Assembly: GCA_023248855.1 (NCBI GenBank)
Contig: JAHFDS010000029.1
Coordinates: forward strand, 1 to 34,554
Direction of reading: 5' to 3'
DNA: 34,554 nucleotides
DNA from: Myxococcales bacterium
GTDB taxonomy: Bacteria > Myxococcota_A > Polyangia > JAHFDS01
Shown in pieces: positions 14,761 to 23,664 of the stretch. The notes under the pieces are model-generated. The model did no database searches and had not been told where the DNA came from. It saw only the letters and a program-made list of their open reading frames with translations. Position numbers and translations under genes: made by a program. Each line of letters begins with the position of its first letter. Position 1 is the stretch's first letter.

Positions 14761-16128
14761 GTGACCGACCGTCCGCGCGTCCTGGTGGTGGACGACGAGA
14801 AGGAGGTGCGCGACCTGGTCGCGGGCCTCTTGGCCTCGCGCGGCTACGAGGCCGTGCTCACCGCCGACGGCGCCGAGGCGCTCGAGGCCGTGGCTCGGGT
14901 GCGGCCACGCTTCGTGCTGACCGACCTGCGCATGCCCACGATGGACGGGATGCAGCTCCTCGACGAGCTGCGCCGGCGCGGCTCCGAGGCGACGGTGATC
15001 GTGATGTCAGGCTTCGGAACGTTCGACCTCGCCGTGGAGGCGATGCGGCGTGGGGCCTACGATTACGTCGAGAAGCCCTTCCGCAACGACGAGCTCGTGC
15101 TCGTGTTGCGCAAGGCCGAGGAGCGCGAGCGCCTCCTGGCGGAGAACCGTCAGCTCCGTCGTGCGCTCTACGGCCCGGCGCGCAGCGGCCTCGTCGGCAC
15201 CTCGGCGCCGATGGCTGCCCTCGAGGCGCGCCTCGCGAGGCTGGCCCCGCACAAGACGACTGTGCTGGTCGAGGGCGAGAGCGGAACCGGCAAGGAGCTG
15301 GTCGCCCGCGCGCTCCACCGCGGCTCGCCCCGCGGCGAGGGGCCCTTCGTGGCCGTCAACTGCGGCGCGATCCCCGAGCCCCTGCTCGAGAGCGAGCTGT
15401 TCGGCCACGTTCGCGGCGCGTTCACCGATGCGATGCGCGACAAGCGAGGCCTCATCGAGGAGGCCTCGGGCGGCACGCTGTTCCTCGATGAGATCGGCGA
15501 GCTCCCCCTGTCCCTGCAGGCGAAGTTGTTGCGCGTCCTGCAGGAGGAACGCCTAAGGCCCCTCGGCGCCACCGACGAGCGGACCGTCGATGTGCGCGTG
15601 GTCGCGGCTACGGTGCGCGATCTCGACCTCGAGGTCGCCGAGTCTCGCTTCCGCGAGGACCTCTACTACCGGCTGGCCGTGGCACGAGTTCGGCTGCCGC
15701 CCTTGCGCGAACGACGCGAGGACATCCCCCTGCTGTGCGCTCACTTCGTGCGCAAGCACGCGGCGCGGCTAGGGCTGTCGGACGCACCCGCGCTCACGGC
15801 GGAGGCCGTCGCACTGCTCCAGTCGTATTCGTGGCCGGGCAACGTGCGCGAGCTCGAGAACGTCATCGAGCACGCGATCGTGCTCGCCGAGGGGCCGGCG
15901 CTCGACGCGTCGTCGCTGCCCGATCGGCTCCGCCTGGGCGAGCCCGACCCGCTGATCCTCGTGAGCGCTGCGCCGGGGCTCTCCATCAAAGAGAACACCC
16001 GGCGTCTGGAGGCGGAGCTGATCCGACGCGCGCTCCACCAAACCCATGGAAACCGAACCAAGGCACTTGAATTGCTTGAGATTTCACATCGAGCCTTGCT
16101 CTACAAGATCAAGGAGTATGGGCTGTAG
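14761..16128 (+). CDS. NtrC-family sigma-54-dependent response regulator
   Basis: The 455-aa protein begins at GTG 14761. A receiver domain (residues 1-120) has VVDDEKEV, phosphoacceptor Asp in TDLRMPTMDG, VIVMSGFGT and EKPF. The AAA+ domain (about 135-375) has Walker A EGESGTGKELVARALH, GAFTDA as the sigma-54 contact loop, Walker B GGTLFLDEIGELP and the R-fingers near FREDLYYRLAV. A Fis-type DNA-binding helix ends it (NRTKALELLEISHRALLYKIKEYGL). Family role: phosphorylation activates ATP-driven opening of sigma-54 promoters. The loop reads GAFTDA rather than the consensus GAFTGA. No histidine kinase is adjacent, so it is an orphan here. It lies upstream of the XRE and pil genes. Confidence 0.93.
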   Translation: MTDRPRVLVVDDEKEVRDLVAGLLASRGYEAVLTADGAEALEAVARVRPRFVLTDLRMPTMDGMQLLDELRRRGSEATVIVMSGFGTFDLAVEAMRRGAYDYVEKPFRNDELVLVLRKAEERERLLAENRQLRRALYGPARSGLVGTSAPMAALEARLARLAPHKTTVLVEGESGTGKELVARALHRGSPRGEGPFVAVNCGAIPEPLLESELFGHVRGAFTDAMRDKRGLIEEASGGTLFLDEIGELPLSLQAKLLRVLQEERLRPLGATDERTVDVRVVAATVRDLDLEVAESRFREDLYYRLAVARVRLPPLRERREDIPLLCAHFVRKHAARLGLSDAPALTAEAVALLQSYSWPGNVRELENVIEHAIVLAEGPALDASSLPDRLRLGEPDPLILVSAAPGLSIKENTRRLEAELIRRALHQTHGNRTKALELLEISHRALLYKIKEYGL

Positions 16129-16207
16129 CCTGCTTTCGAGAGGATGATTCATGTCGGATTCGTACACATCGCAAAAAACACAGAGAATCATGCGACTACA
16201 AACCGAC

Positions 16208-16236
16208 ATATAATTTAGCATCAATTATATATAATT
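16208..16236. promoter_or_regulatory. AT-rich island with three ATATAATT copies
   Basis: ATATAATT occurs at 16208-16215 and 16229-16236 in direct orientation, 21 bp apart (about two helical turns). It occurs inverted at 16223-16230. The last two form a perfect 14-bp palindrome, AATTATATATAATT (16223-16236). The island is almost pure A/T in a GC-rich region. It ends 15 bp before the -35 hexamer of the XRE promoter. It could be an UP element, a repressor operator, or both. Confidence 0.6.
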
Positions 16237-16250
16237 TTGAGCAGAAATTC

Positions 16251-16280
16251 TTGACTGTACGACACCCTCCTTTCCATAAT
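16251..16280 (+). promoter_or_regulatory. Strong sigma-70-like promoter for the XRE regulator
   Basis: TTGACT (16251-16256) and CATAAT (16275-16280) are separated by 18 bp and each has five of six consensus bases. Transcription would start near 16287, giving a leader of about 50 nt before the ATG at 16340. It is the best housekeeping-type promoter seen in the window. Confidence 0.65.
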
Positions 16281-16339
16281 GAGAGCCTGGAGGCTAGACG
16301 CCGGAACCCTCCCTGGCGTTTAGTGCACGAGAACGATCG

Positions 16340-16789
16340 ATGAAGGCGCTAGAGAGCGAGCCCATGACCTCACGCGGCGCGGAGACTGCGCGTGGCGAAG
16401 CCGTGGGCGACGAGCATGCCGAGCCGCACGACACCGAGCCGGCTCGCGAGCGCGCCGTCCACGACGCCAAGCACGAGGGCAAGGTGGCCGAGGCGAAGAC
16501 CGCCGAGGCGAAGACCGCCGAAGTGAAGACCGCCAGCGACGCCAAGACGAGCGGCGTCGACAAGCGCGCCGCGTCGAAGGGCAAGTCGAAGAAGAACAAC
16601 GTCCGCAAGCTCCGCATGGAGCGGATGATGAGCAAGGCGGAGCTCGCGCGACGCGCGGGTGTCTCGACGCTGACCATCGACCGAGTGGAGAACGGCTACC
16701 CCTGCCGCATGGACACCAAGCGGAAGATTCTCGAGGCGCTCGGCCTCAAGCCGAGCGATCGGCTGCTGGTCTTCGGCGACGAGGACTGA
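16340..16789 (+). CDS. XRE-type HTH regulator with charged N-terminal tail
   Basis: The 149-aa protein has two parts. Residues 1-90 are low-complexity and rich in Ala, Glu, Lys and Asp, including three EAKTA-type repeats. Residues about 95-140 form an XRE/HTH_3 domain: RMMSKAELARRAGVSTLTIDRVENG, then MDTKRKILEALGLKPSD. ATG 16340 and ATG 16364 are both possible; neither has a clear ribosome site. Only the C-terminal domain is set up for DNA binding. The tail could be a disordered partner-binding or DNA-clustering region. The gene is driven by the promoter in the AT-rich island and lies 197 bp upstream of pilM. It may therefore regulate itself or the pil operon; that is inference. Confidence 0.75.
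   Translation: MKALESEPMTSRGAETARGEAVGDEHAEPHDTEPARERAVHDAKHEGKVAEAKTAEAKTAEVKTASDAKTSGVDKRAASKGKSKKNNVRKLRMERMMSKAELARRAGVSTLTIDRVENGYPCRMDTKRKILEALGLKPSDRLLVFGDED
16487..16531 (+). repeat. 15-bp tandem repeat (three units) in the XRE gene
   Basis: gccgaggcgaagacc occurs twice exactly and a third time as gccgaagtgaagacc, coding for Ala-Glu-Ala/Val-Lys-Thr. Fifteen bp keeps the frame, so copy number could change the length of the charged tail without breaking the gene. Confidence 0.85.
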
Positions 16790-16906
16790 CCCTCCCCCTC
16801 CTGTCTGCTGCCAGACGATCGGCGGCGGTTGCGATGCCGGCAGACCTCGCACGGCACGAGCTGGCGCACGTGAGCGGGAAACTAGCGGTTGCGCCGGCCA
16901 CCGCGG

Positions 16907-16912
16907 TATCAT
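16907..16912 (+). promoter_or_regulatory. Possible -10 element for pilM
   Basis: TATCAT matches five of six -10 consensus bases and lies 75 bp upstream of the pilM ATG. No good -35 hexamer is present at 16-18 bp, so an activator or another sigma factor would be needed. The rest of the 197-bp gap is GC-rich with no clear motif. Confidence 0.3.
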
Positions 16913-16986
16913 GAACGCGCCGAAGACGCGTGTGCGCTGCCCGGACGTTGGGTGGGGGGCACGCGCGCGGAGCGGAAGGCAAGCGG

Positions 16987-18038
<1,052 letters not shown>

Positions 18039-18042
<4 letters not shown>

Positions 18043-18668
18043 TCCGGATCAACCTACTCCCGGTCAAGGCAGCCAAGAAGCGAGCCACGGGCCAGCGGCA
18101 GCTGATCCTGATGGCCATGATCGTCATCGTGGTCGGCGTCGCGGTGACGATCTTCCACCTCGCGGACGCGAGCGAGCTCACGACGATGCAGCAGGACAAC
18201 AAGGAGCTCAAGGACGCGATTGCCAAGCTCAAGGGTGTGGTCGGCGACTACGAAGCCGTGCGGAATCAGAAGGAGAAGCTGGTCCGGCAGCGCGACACGA
18301 TCAAGCGACTCCAGGACAGCCGGGGTGGACCCGTGTTCGTCCTTCGCGAGGTCTCGGAGATCCTCACCAAGGATCGAGGTCCCACCTTCGACAAGGACCA
18401 CTACGAGGAGCTTTTGCGGCGTGATCCGAACGCCGGCTACAACCCGAGCTGGGACCCGCGTCGGGTCTGGATCGGCTCGCTTCACTTCGGGGGTGGAAGG
18501 CTGGACCTCGGTGCCGCGGCAAAGTCCAACGACGACGTGGCCGAGTTCATGAAGCGGCTCGAGCTCTCGGTCTTCTTCCGGGACGTCTCGCTGAGCGGCA
18601 CGGCCGCGCAGGGCGGAGGTGCGGGAAGATACTACGCCTTCGGCATCGGAACGAACGTCAACTTCTGA
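18039..18668 (+). CDS. pilN: PilN, type IV pilus inner-membrane alignment protein
   Basis: The start is TTG 18039, inside the PilM stop (TTGA), with GAGGAAGG just upstream. The track's ATG-like earlier start is an artefact. This gives 209 aa. MIRINLLPVKAAKK is the PilM-binding motif (INLLP). One transmembrane helix follows (LILMAMIVIVVGVAVTIFHL, residues about 22-41), then a coiled-coil segment with heptads (NKELKDAIAKLKGVVGDYEAV) and a periplasmic ferredoxin-like domain ending YYAFGIGTNVNF. PilN pairs with PilO in the periplasm and reaches PilM in the cytoplasm. Length is typical. Confidence 0.95.
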
Positions 18669-18780
18669 TGGAGGAGGAGCGTTCAGTGCGACTGCCAAGG
18701 CGACCACTGCGGCCTAGGTCGAATGTCGTCCAACGATGGATGGGCAGCCCTGGACGCGGTGAAGAAGGGACGCGCGGCTG

Positions 18781-19353
18781 ATGGATCAGTTTTTCGACAA
18801 GCTCGCGAAGATCCCGCAGGCGCAGAAGGCGGCGATCGTCGTCTTCCTGTGTGCGGCCGTGGTCGCGGGCTGGTACTTCCTCTTCTACACGGACCTGCAG
18901 GCGCAGAAGCAAGGGCTGCGCAACGAGAAGAAGCGACTGCTCAAGGAACGCAGCGAGTACGAGCAGCGCGTGCAGGACTACCTCAAGCTGCGCTCCGAGA
19001 TCGCCCAGCTGCTCGAGGAGGAGAAGGAGCTGCTCCGCGTGCTCCCGAATCGCCAGGAGCTGCCGACGTTGCTCGAGAGCATCCACGCGCAGGCCGAGCT
19101 CGTGGGGCTCAGCATCAACACGTTCTCGCCGGGCGCCGAGTCACCGGTCGAGATGTACTTTCGGATCCCGGTCTCGATGTCGGTCGTAGGCTCGTATCAC
19201 CAGCTCAACAAGTTCTTCAAGAACCTCGGTGACCTCAAGCGAATCGTGAGCGTGGAGGATCTGTCCCTGGGCGGCCCGAGGTTGGAGGACGGTGCGATCA
19301 AGCTGAACGCCAACTTCATCGTGACGACGTTCCGGTTCCAGGATCGCAGATGA
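18781..19353 (+). CDS. pilO: PilO, type IV pilus inner-membrane alignment protein
   Basis: The 190-aa protein has a short cytoplasmic start (MDQFFDKLAKIPQAQK), one membrane helix (AAIVVFLCAAVVAGWYFLFY, about 17-36) and a periplasmic coiled coil (KQGLRNEKKRLLKERSEYEQRV). A ferredoxin-like domain follows, ending in YFRIPVSMSVVGSYHQLNKFFKNL and LNANFIVTTFRF. It forms dimers with PilN and contacts PilP. A 112-bp gap separates it from PilN. GAAGGGAC lies upstream of the ATG. The stop overlaps the pilP start. Confidence 0.94.
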   Translation: MDQFFDKLAKIPQAQKAAIVVFLCAAVVAGWYFLFYTDLQAQKQGLRNEKKRLLKERSEYEQRVQDYLKLRSEIAQLLEEEKELLRVLPNRQELPTLLESIHAQAELVGLSINTFSPGAESPVEMYFRIPVSMSVVGSYHQLNKFFKNLGDLKRIVSVEDLSLGGPRLEDGAIKLNANFIVTTFRFQDRR

Positions 19354-19940
19354 TGACGCGGGCCAAGGTGCGAAAGGTCTGGCGCGCCCTCGGGACGGGG
19401 ACCCTGCTCCTGGCGCTGCATGCCTGCGAGGATGCCCCGCCGCCGAGCCGGGGCACGGGTGGCCCGGTGCCTGCCGCGGCGCCTGCCCCAGCCCCTGGCG
19501 CTCCGGCGCCGGCTGCGGCCCCGGCGGTGAGCAATGTCGAGAAGCTCCGCCGCAAGGCGCTGCGGGAGGAGGACTTCTTCGAGAGCGAATCCAACCGCGA
19601 TCCGTTCCGCTCGTTCCTCGACGCCCTGAACCGGTCGAGCCGAGGTCCCGTGACCTCGGACGTCAAGGTGTACTTCAAGGACTACGGGTGCGAGGAGATC
19701 CGTCTCATCGCGATCATCGCGGGCGGCCTCAACCCGCATGCCATGTTCAGGGACCCGCGCGGAATCGGGCTGTCGATCCGGGTGGGCGACCGCATCTGTC
19801 GGTCGCAGGCCAAGGTGATTCGAATCGTTCAGGATGCCGTCGTGGTCGAGACCGAGGAAGACCTCGGTGGGGCAAAAACGCGCCCCGTCCAGAAGCGGAT
19901 CCCGATCAGCAACGAAGAGCTGCTGGAGCTTGCTCAGTGA
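19350..19940 (+). CDS. pilP: PilP, periplasmic lipoprotein linking alignment complex to secretin
   Basis: The ATG at 19350 (or the second at 19353) overlaps the pilO stop (ATGA). It is 196 aa. The signal ends in the lipobox LLALHAC, so the mature protein is lipidated. A Pro/Ala linker (about 30-58) is followed by a region near LRRKALREEDFFESESNRDPF and a C-terminal beta-sandwich (IRLIAIIAGGLNPHAMFRDPRGIGLSIRVGD) that contacts PilQ. The linker spans the periplasm from inner membrane to secretin. Length is slightly above the usual 170-180. Confidence 0.94.
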   Translation: MMTRAKVRKVWRALGTGTLLLALHACEDAPPPSRGTGGPVPAAAPAPAPGAPAPAAAPAVSNVEKLRRKALREEDFFESESNRDPFRSFLDALNRSSRGPVTSDVKVYFKDYGCEEIRLIAIIAGGLNPHAMFRDPRGIGLSIRVGDRICRSQAKVIRIVQDAVVVETEEDLGGAKTRPVQKRIPISNEELLELAQ

Positions 19941-19960
19941 TGCCGAGAGCTGGAGGAGCG

Positions 19961-22900
19961 ATGACAGGCAACCGAAGTCGGCGACCCGGGGGGCGTCGTC
20001 CGGCGCTGCAGCTCTGGGTGCCCGCGCTGGCGGGTCTCCTGGCGACTGGCATGGAGAACCCGCTGCGCTGGGTGGCAGGAGATGCCTCGGTCGGGGCCGC
20101 GCTCGCGGGGCCCACACGCGCCGCGGCCAACCGGATCGCCGCCGTCAAGGTGGGCGAGGACGGGAGCGTGACCACCGTCGTCGTGGTGGGCTCGGGCACC
20201 CCTACGTTTTCGGTCTTCAAGCTCGAGCAGCCGTTGCGTCTGGTCATCGATGTGTCGAATGCCGTGCTCGCCAGCGAATCGCTGTCGGGACCCGTGGACG
20301 CGCCGAGCACCTGGGCGGTCAGTCAGGCCGTGGTGTCGGGCGTGACGGGGGACCAGGGGGGCCGCGCCCGCGTCGTCGTGGCCTTCCGTCGGCCATCGGA
20401 TTACTCGGTGCAGGCTCGCGGCAACGATCTCGTCGTGACCGTCCGGCCGTTCGACGAAAAGCCCGCTCAGGCGGTCGGGCAGGCGGCGAAGGCGGGGGCT
20501 GGTGATCGCGCGTTGCGCGAGGAGGCCGATCGGGCGTTGAAGCGCGCCGCGGAAGCGGAGCGTGCAGCCCGGGAGGCCAATGCCCAGGCCGCCCGGGAGC
20601 GCGCGGACGCGGACAGCCTGCGGCGGCAGGCGCGCGTCGATCGCACCGAGGCGGACCGCAGGGCGCGCGAGCTGGAGGCGCGACGGTCCGATGCCGAGCG
20701 CAAGGCGCGCGAGCTGGAGGCGCGGCGGTCCGATGCCGAACGCAAGGCGCGCGAGCTGGCGGCGCAAAAGGACTCCGACGCCGAGCGGCGCACGCGTGAG
20801 GTCGCGGTGCGCGAGGGCGAGGCCGAGCGCCGCGCCAGGGAGACTGCAGAGGCAGCCGAGCGACGCAGCCGCGACATCGTGCGGCAGGCGGAGGAGAAGT
20901 CGCGTCGGCTGACGCTCGACGCCGAGCGCGTGCGCGCGGAGGCGGAGCAGACGAGGCAGGCGGCCACCGTTGCCGCCCAGCGGGAGCTGGAGGGCGCACG
21001 CAAGGACGCGGATCGGCTGCGGCGCGATGCCGAAGGCGTGGCGCGCGCAGAGACGGAGCGGCGCACGGCGCAGGCCGCGCGGGATGCCAAGGAGCTCGGG
21101 TTCCTCGAGGAGCGGCTGCACTTCGCGGTGCGCGCTCGCGAGGAGGCGGAGAAGGCGGCCATCGCCGCGCGCATCAAGGCGCGCGAGGCCGAGCGCAAGG
21201 CGCAGGAGGCCGTGGTCGTGCGCGCCCGCGAGGAGGAGCGGGCACGCTCGGTGGCAGCCGCGATCAAGCTGTCGGAGAGCCGTCGAGAGACCCTCGACAG
21301 CCAGGTGCGGGAGGAAGAAGCCAGAAAGCAGGCGCTGGTGGCGGCTCGCGCGAACGAGGAGCTGCTGGCGCAACGCGCGGCGACTGCGCGCGCCGAGGCG
21401 GAGGAACGACGCGCCATCGCGGAGCTCGCCCTTGGGCGCACCGAGAGCGCCCGGCAGGCGGCGGATGCGGCCGGGCAGAAGGCGCGCACCGATGCCGACC
21501 GGACCCAGGCGTCGCAGCTGGCGCACGCGCGCGAGCAGGCCGAGGTCGAGTCGAGGCGCGCCGTCAGGAGCCGGCTCGAGGCCGAGGCCGAGGCCACCCG
21601 GACGCGGGAAGCGCACGCGCTGGCCCGAGCGCAGGTGACCGACGAGGAGGGCCGGCTGAGGACCTCGCAGCTCGCCCGCGCTCGAGAGGAGCAGCGCCTC
21701 AAGCAGGCCCAGGACGCGCGCGCCCGGGAGGAGCTGCGGCTCGCGGCGTTGCGTTCGGAGCGCGAACGCCTGGAGCGGGCCCGACCGGCCGGCGATCTGG
21801 TGGCCCTGGCGACCCGGGCGACGCAGCCGACAGAGGAAGTCGCGGTCGAAGTCGCGCCTCGGCGGAGCCTGGTCACGCGCGCGGATGCGCCGCGGCAGAA
21901 GGCCGCGGTCGTGATCCAGGACATCCAGTTCATCGACGAGCCCGGCAGGTCGTCGGTCGTGATCGATCTGGCTCGAGGCGTGCCCCCCGAGGTCGAGGTG
22001 CTCCGGCAGAGCCCGCGCACGGCCGTGCTGGTGGTGCCGGGCGCGATGCTGGATCGCGAGGCGCAGACCGACCGTGATACCACCGAGTTCCTGGGTCCCG
22101 TGCGCGGGTTCGAGGCGCGAGCGGATCGCGCGGGGGTGCGCGTTCGTGTAGACCTCGCCGAGTCTGTGCCTGCCACGCTGCGCAAGGTCGGCTCGAAGCT
22201 CTACTTCGATTTTGCCAAGGGCAAGAGCAGCGCCCTCGGCGGCGTGCTGCCGGAGCGGGCGCCGCTTTTCGTACAGACGATCTCGCCCACGCGGGTGGCG
22301 CTCTTCCAGTCGAGGCCACTCGGCAGAAACGGTACGAAGAAGCGCTACACTGGCCGGCGCATCGATCTCGACTTCAAGGATGCGGACATCCACAACCTGC
22401 TCCGCCTGCTGTCCGACGTCGGGCAGATCAACATCATCACCGACAACACGGTCGGCGGCTCGGTGACCCTCCGCCTGCGCAACGTGCCCTGGGACCAGGC
22501 CCTCGATCTCATCCTCAAGGCCAGGGGCTACGGCATGGTGCGCGAAGGCAACCTCCTCCGAGTGGCGCCCCAGGGGGTGCTCGACAAGGAGCGCGAGGCG
22601 GAGCTCGCGTGGCGGCGCGCGCAGATCGAGCTCGAGCCCCTCGAGACGCGCCTCATCCCGCTGTCGTACGCCCAAGGTGGCGACATGGCGGGGCGCATCC
22701 AGGAGGTGCTGTCGCCACGCGGCCGCGTGAGCGTGGACGCTCGCACGAACTATCTGATCGTCACGGACGTCCGTAACAAGATCGACCTGGCTCAGGAGCT
22801 CGTGAACAACCTCGACACGCAGACCGCGCAGGTGCTCATCGAGGCCCGCATCGTCGAGGCGAACACCTCGTTCTCCCGCCAGTTCGGCATCCAGTGGGGG

Positions 22901-23641
22901 TTCGACTACATCGCGTCCGCCGCGACCGGCAATCCCACCGGCCTGGTCTGGCCGAGCACGGTGGCGGTGGCCGGCGGAACTCCGACGGCCGGCGCGCCGA
23001 CGACTGGGCTCCTGGCAGGCGCGGCGCAATCGCCGAACTTCGTCATCAACATGCCGGCCGCGGCCGGGGCCGGCGCGGGCGCTGCCCTCGGCTTCACGTT
23101 CGGCTCGCTGTCCGGCAACTTCAACACCAACCTGCGCCTGTCGGCGCTCGAGACCACCGGCAACATCCGGACACTCTCGGCGCCACGCATCCAGACGCTG
23201 GACAACCAGTCCGCGACCATCACCCAGGGCCGCAGCATCCCCATCTCGCAGGTGAGCGCCGCGGGCGTGAACACGGTGTTCGTGCAGGCGGCGACCACGC
23301 TCGCGGTCACCCCCAAGGTCACCAACGAGGGGACGGTGATGCTGACCATCAACGTGACCCGGAACGAGCCCGACTTCGGCAACACGGGAGCCCGCGGCGA
23401 CCCGTCGATCCTCACCAAGTCCGCGACCACGAACATGCTGGTCAAGGACGGCGACACGGCGGTCATCGGCGGCATCTACTCGCGCGTCGCCGGCACCTCG
23501 TGGGGCAAGGTGCCGTTCTTCTCCGACATCCCGATCCTCGGCTGGTTGTTCAAGACCATGCGCGAGACCGACGACCGCAGCGAGCTCCTCATCTTCATCA
23601 CCCCGCGCGTCGTCAACCGCGCTCGCTCGATCGGCCAGTAG
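19961..23641 (+). CDS. pilQ: PilQ, type IV pilus secretin with a ~430-residue coiled-coil insertion
   Basis: ATG 19961 follows GGAGGAG closely; ATG 19940, overlapping the pilP stop, is an alternative. From 19961 the protein is 1226 aa, against about 700-900 usual. In order: a signal-like N-terminus; AMIN-like domain 1 (about 58-167); an Ala/Glu/Arg-rich predicted coiled coil (about 180-610) with 14-residue repeats; AMIN-like domain 2 (about 648-755, IQDIQFIDEPGRSSVVIDL); the short secretin N-domain (RRIDLDFKDADIHNLLRLL, about 799); N-domain repeats; and the secretin barrel (about 943-1220, VPFFSDIPILGWLF, ELLIFITPRVV). PilQ is the outer-membrane gate for the pilus. The coiled coil is in frame with both sides, so it is a real insertion. 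It ends 23 bp before aroKB. Confidence 0.93.
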   Translation: MTGNRSRRPGGRRPALQLWVPALAGLLATGMENPLRWVAGDASVGAALAGPTRAAANRIAAVKVGEDGSVTTVVVVGSGTPTFSVFKLEQPLRLVIDVSNAVLASESLSGPVDAPSTWAVSQAVVSGVTGDQGGRARVVVAFRRPSDYSVQARGNDLVVTVRPFDEKPAQAVGQAAKAGAGDRALREEADRALKRAAEAERAAREANAQAARERADADSLRRQARVDRTEADRRARELEARRSDAERKARELEARRSDAERKARELAAQKDSDAERRTREVAVREGEAERRARETAEAAERRSRDIVRQAEEKSRRLTLDAERVRAEAEQTRQAATVAAQRELEGARKDADRLRRDAEGVARAETERRTAQAARDAKELGFLEERLHFAVRAREEAEKAAIAARIKAREAERKAQEAVVVRAREEERARSVAAAIKLSESRRETLDSQVREEEARKQALVAARANEELLAQRAATARAEAEERRAIAELALGRTESARQAADAAGQKARTDADRTQASQLAHAREQAEVESRRAVRSRLEAEAEATRTREAHALARAQVTDEEGRLRTSQLARAREEQRLKQAQDARAREELRLAALRSERERLERARPAGDLVALATRATQPTEEVAVEVAPRRSLVTRADAPRQKAAVVIQDIQFIDEPGRSSVVIDLARGVPPEVEVLRQSPRTAVLVVPGAMLDREAQTDRDTTEFLGPVRGFEARADRAGVRVRVDLAESVPATLRKVGSKLYFDFAKGKSSALGGVLPERAPLFVQTISPTRVALFQSRPLGRNGTKKRYTGRRIDLDFKDADIHNLLRLLSDVGQINIITDNTVGGSVTLRLRNVPWDQALDLILKARGYGMVREGNLLRVAPQGVLDKEREAELAWRRAQIELEPLETRLIPLSYAQGGDMAGRIQEVLSPRGRVSVDARTNYLIVTDVRNKIDLAQELVNNLDTQTAQVLIEARIVEANTSFSRQFGIQWGFDYIASAATGNPTGLVWPSTVAVAGGTPTAGAPTTGLLAGAAQSPNFVINMPAAAGAGAGAALGFTFGSLSGNFNTNLRLSALETTGNIRTLSAPRIQTLDNQSATITQGRSIPISQVSAAGVNTVFVQAATTLAVTPKVTNEGTVMLTINVTRNEPDFGNTGARGDPSILTKSATTNMLVKDGDTAVIGGIYSRVAGTSWGKVPFFSDIPILGWLFKTMRETDDRSELLIFITPRVVNRARSIGQ
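20662..20763 (+). repeat. 42-bp tandem repeat inside the PilQ coiled coil
   Basis: Two units of 42 bp (20662-20703, 20704-20745) differ at two bases, and a third is partial. Each codes for 14 residues (two heptads) around ARELEARRSDAERK. Recent unit duplication is the simplest explanation, and it would lengthen the helix by exactly two heptads. Confidence 0.85.
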
Positions 23642-23664
23642 CCGACGCTGAAGCTGGAGCCCGG

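Noticed and set aside
16862-16876. Sigma-54-like promoter candidate TGGCGCACGTGAGCG before pilM
   Set aside because: The GG and GC positions are one base off the required spacing and the TTGC box is missing.
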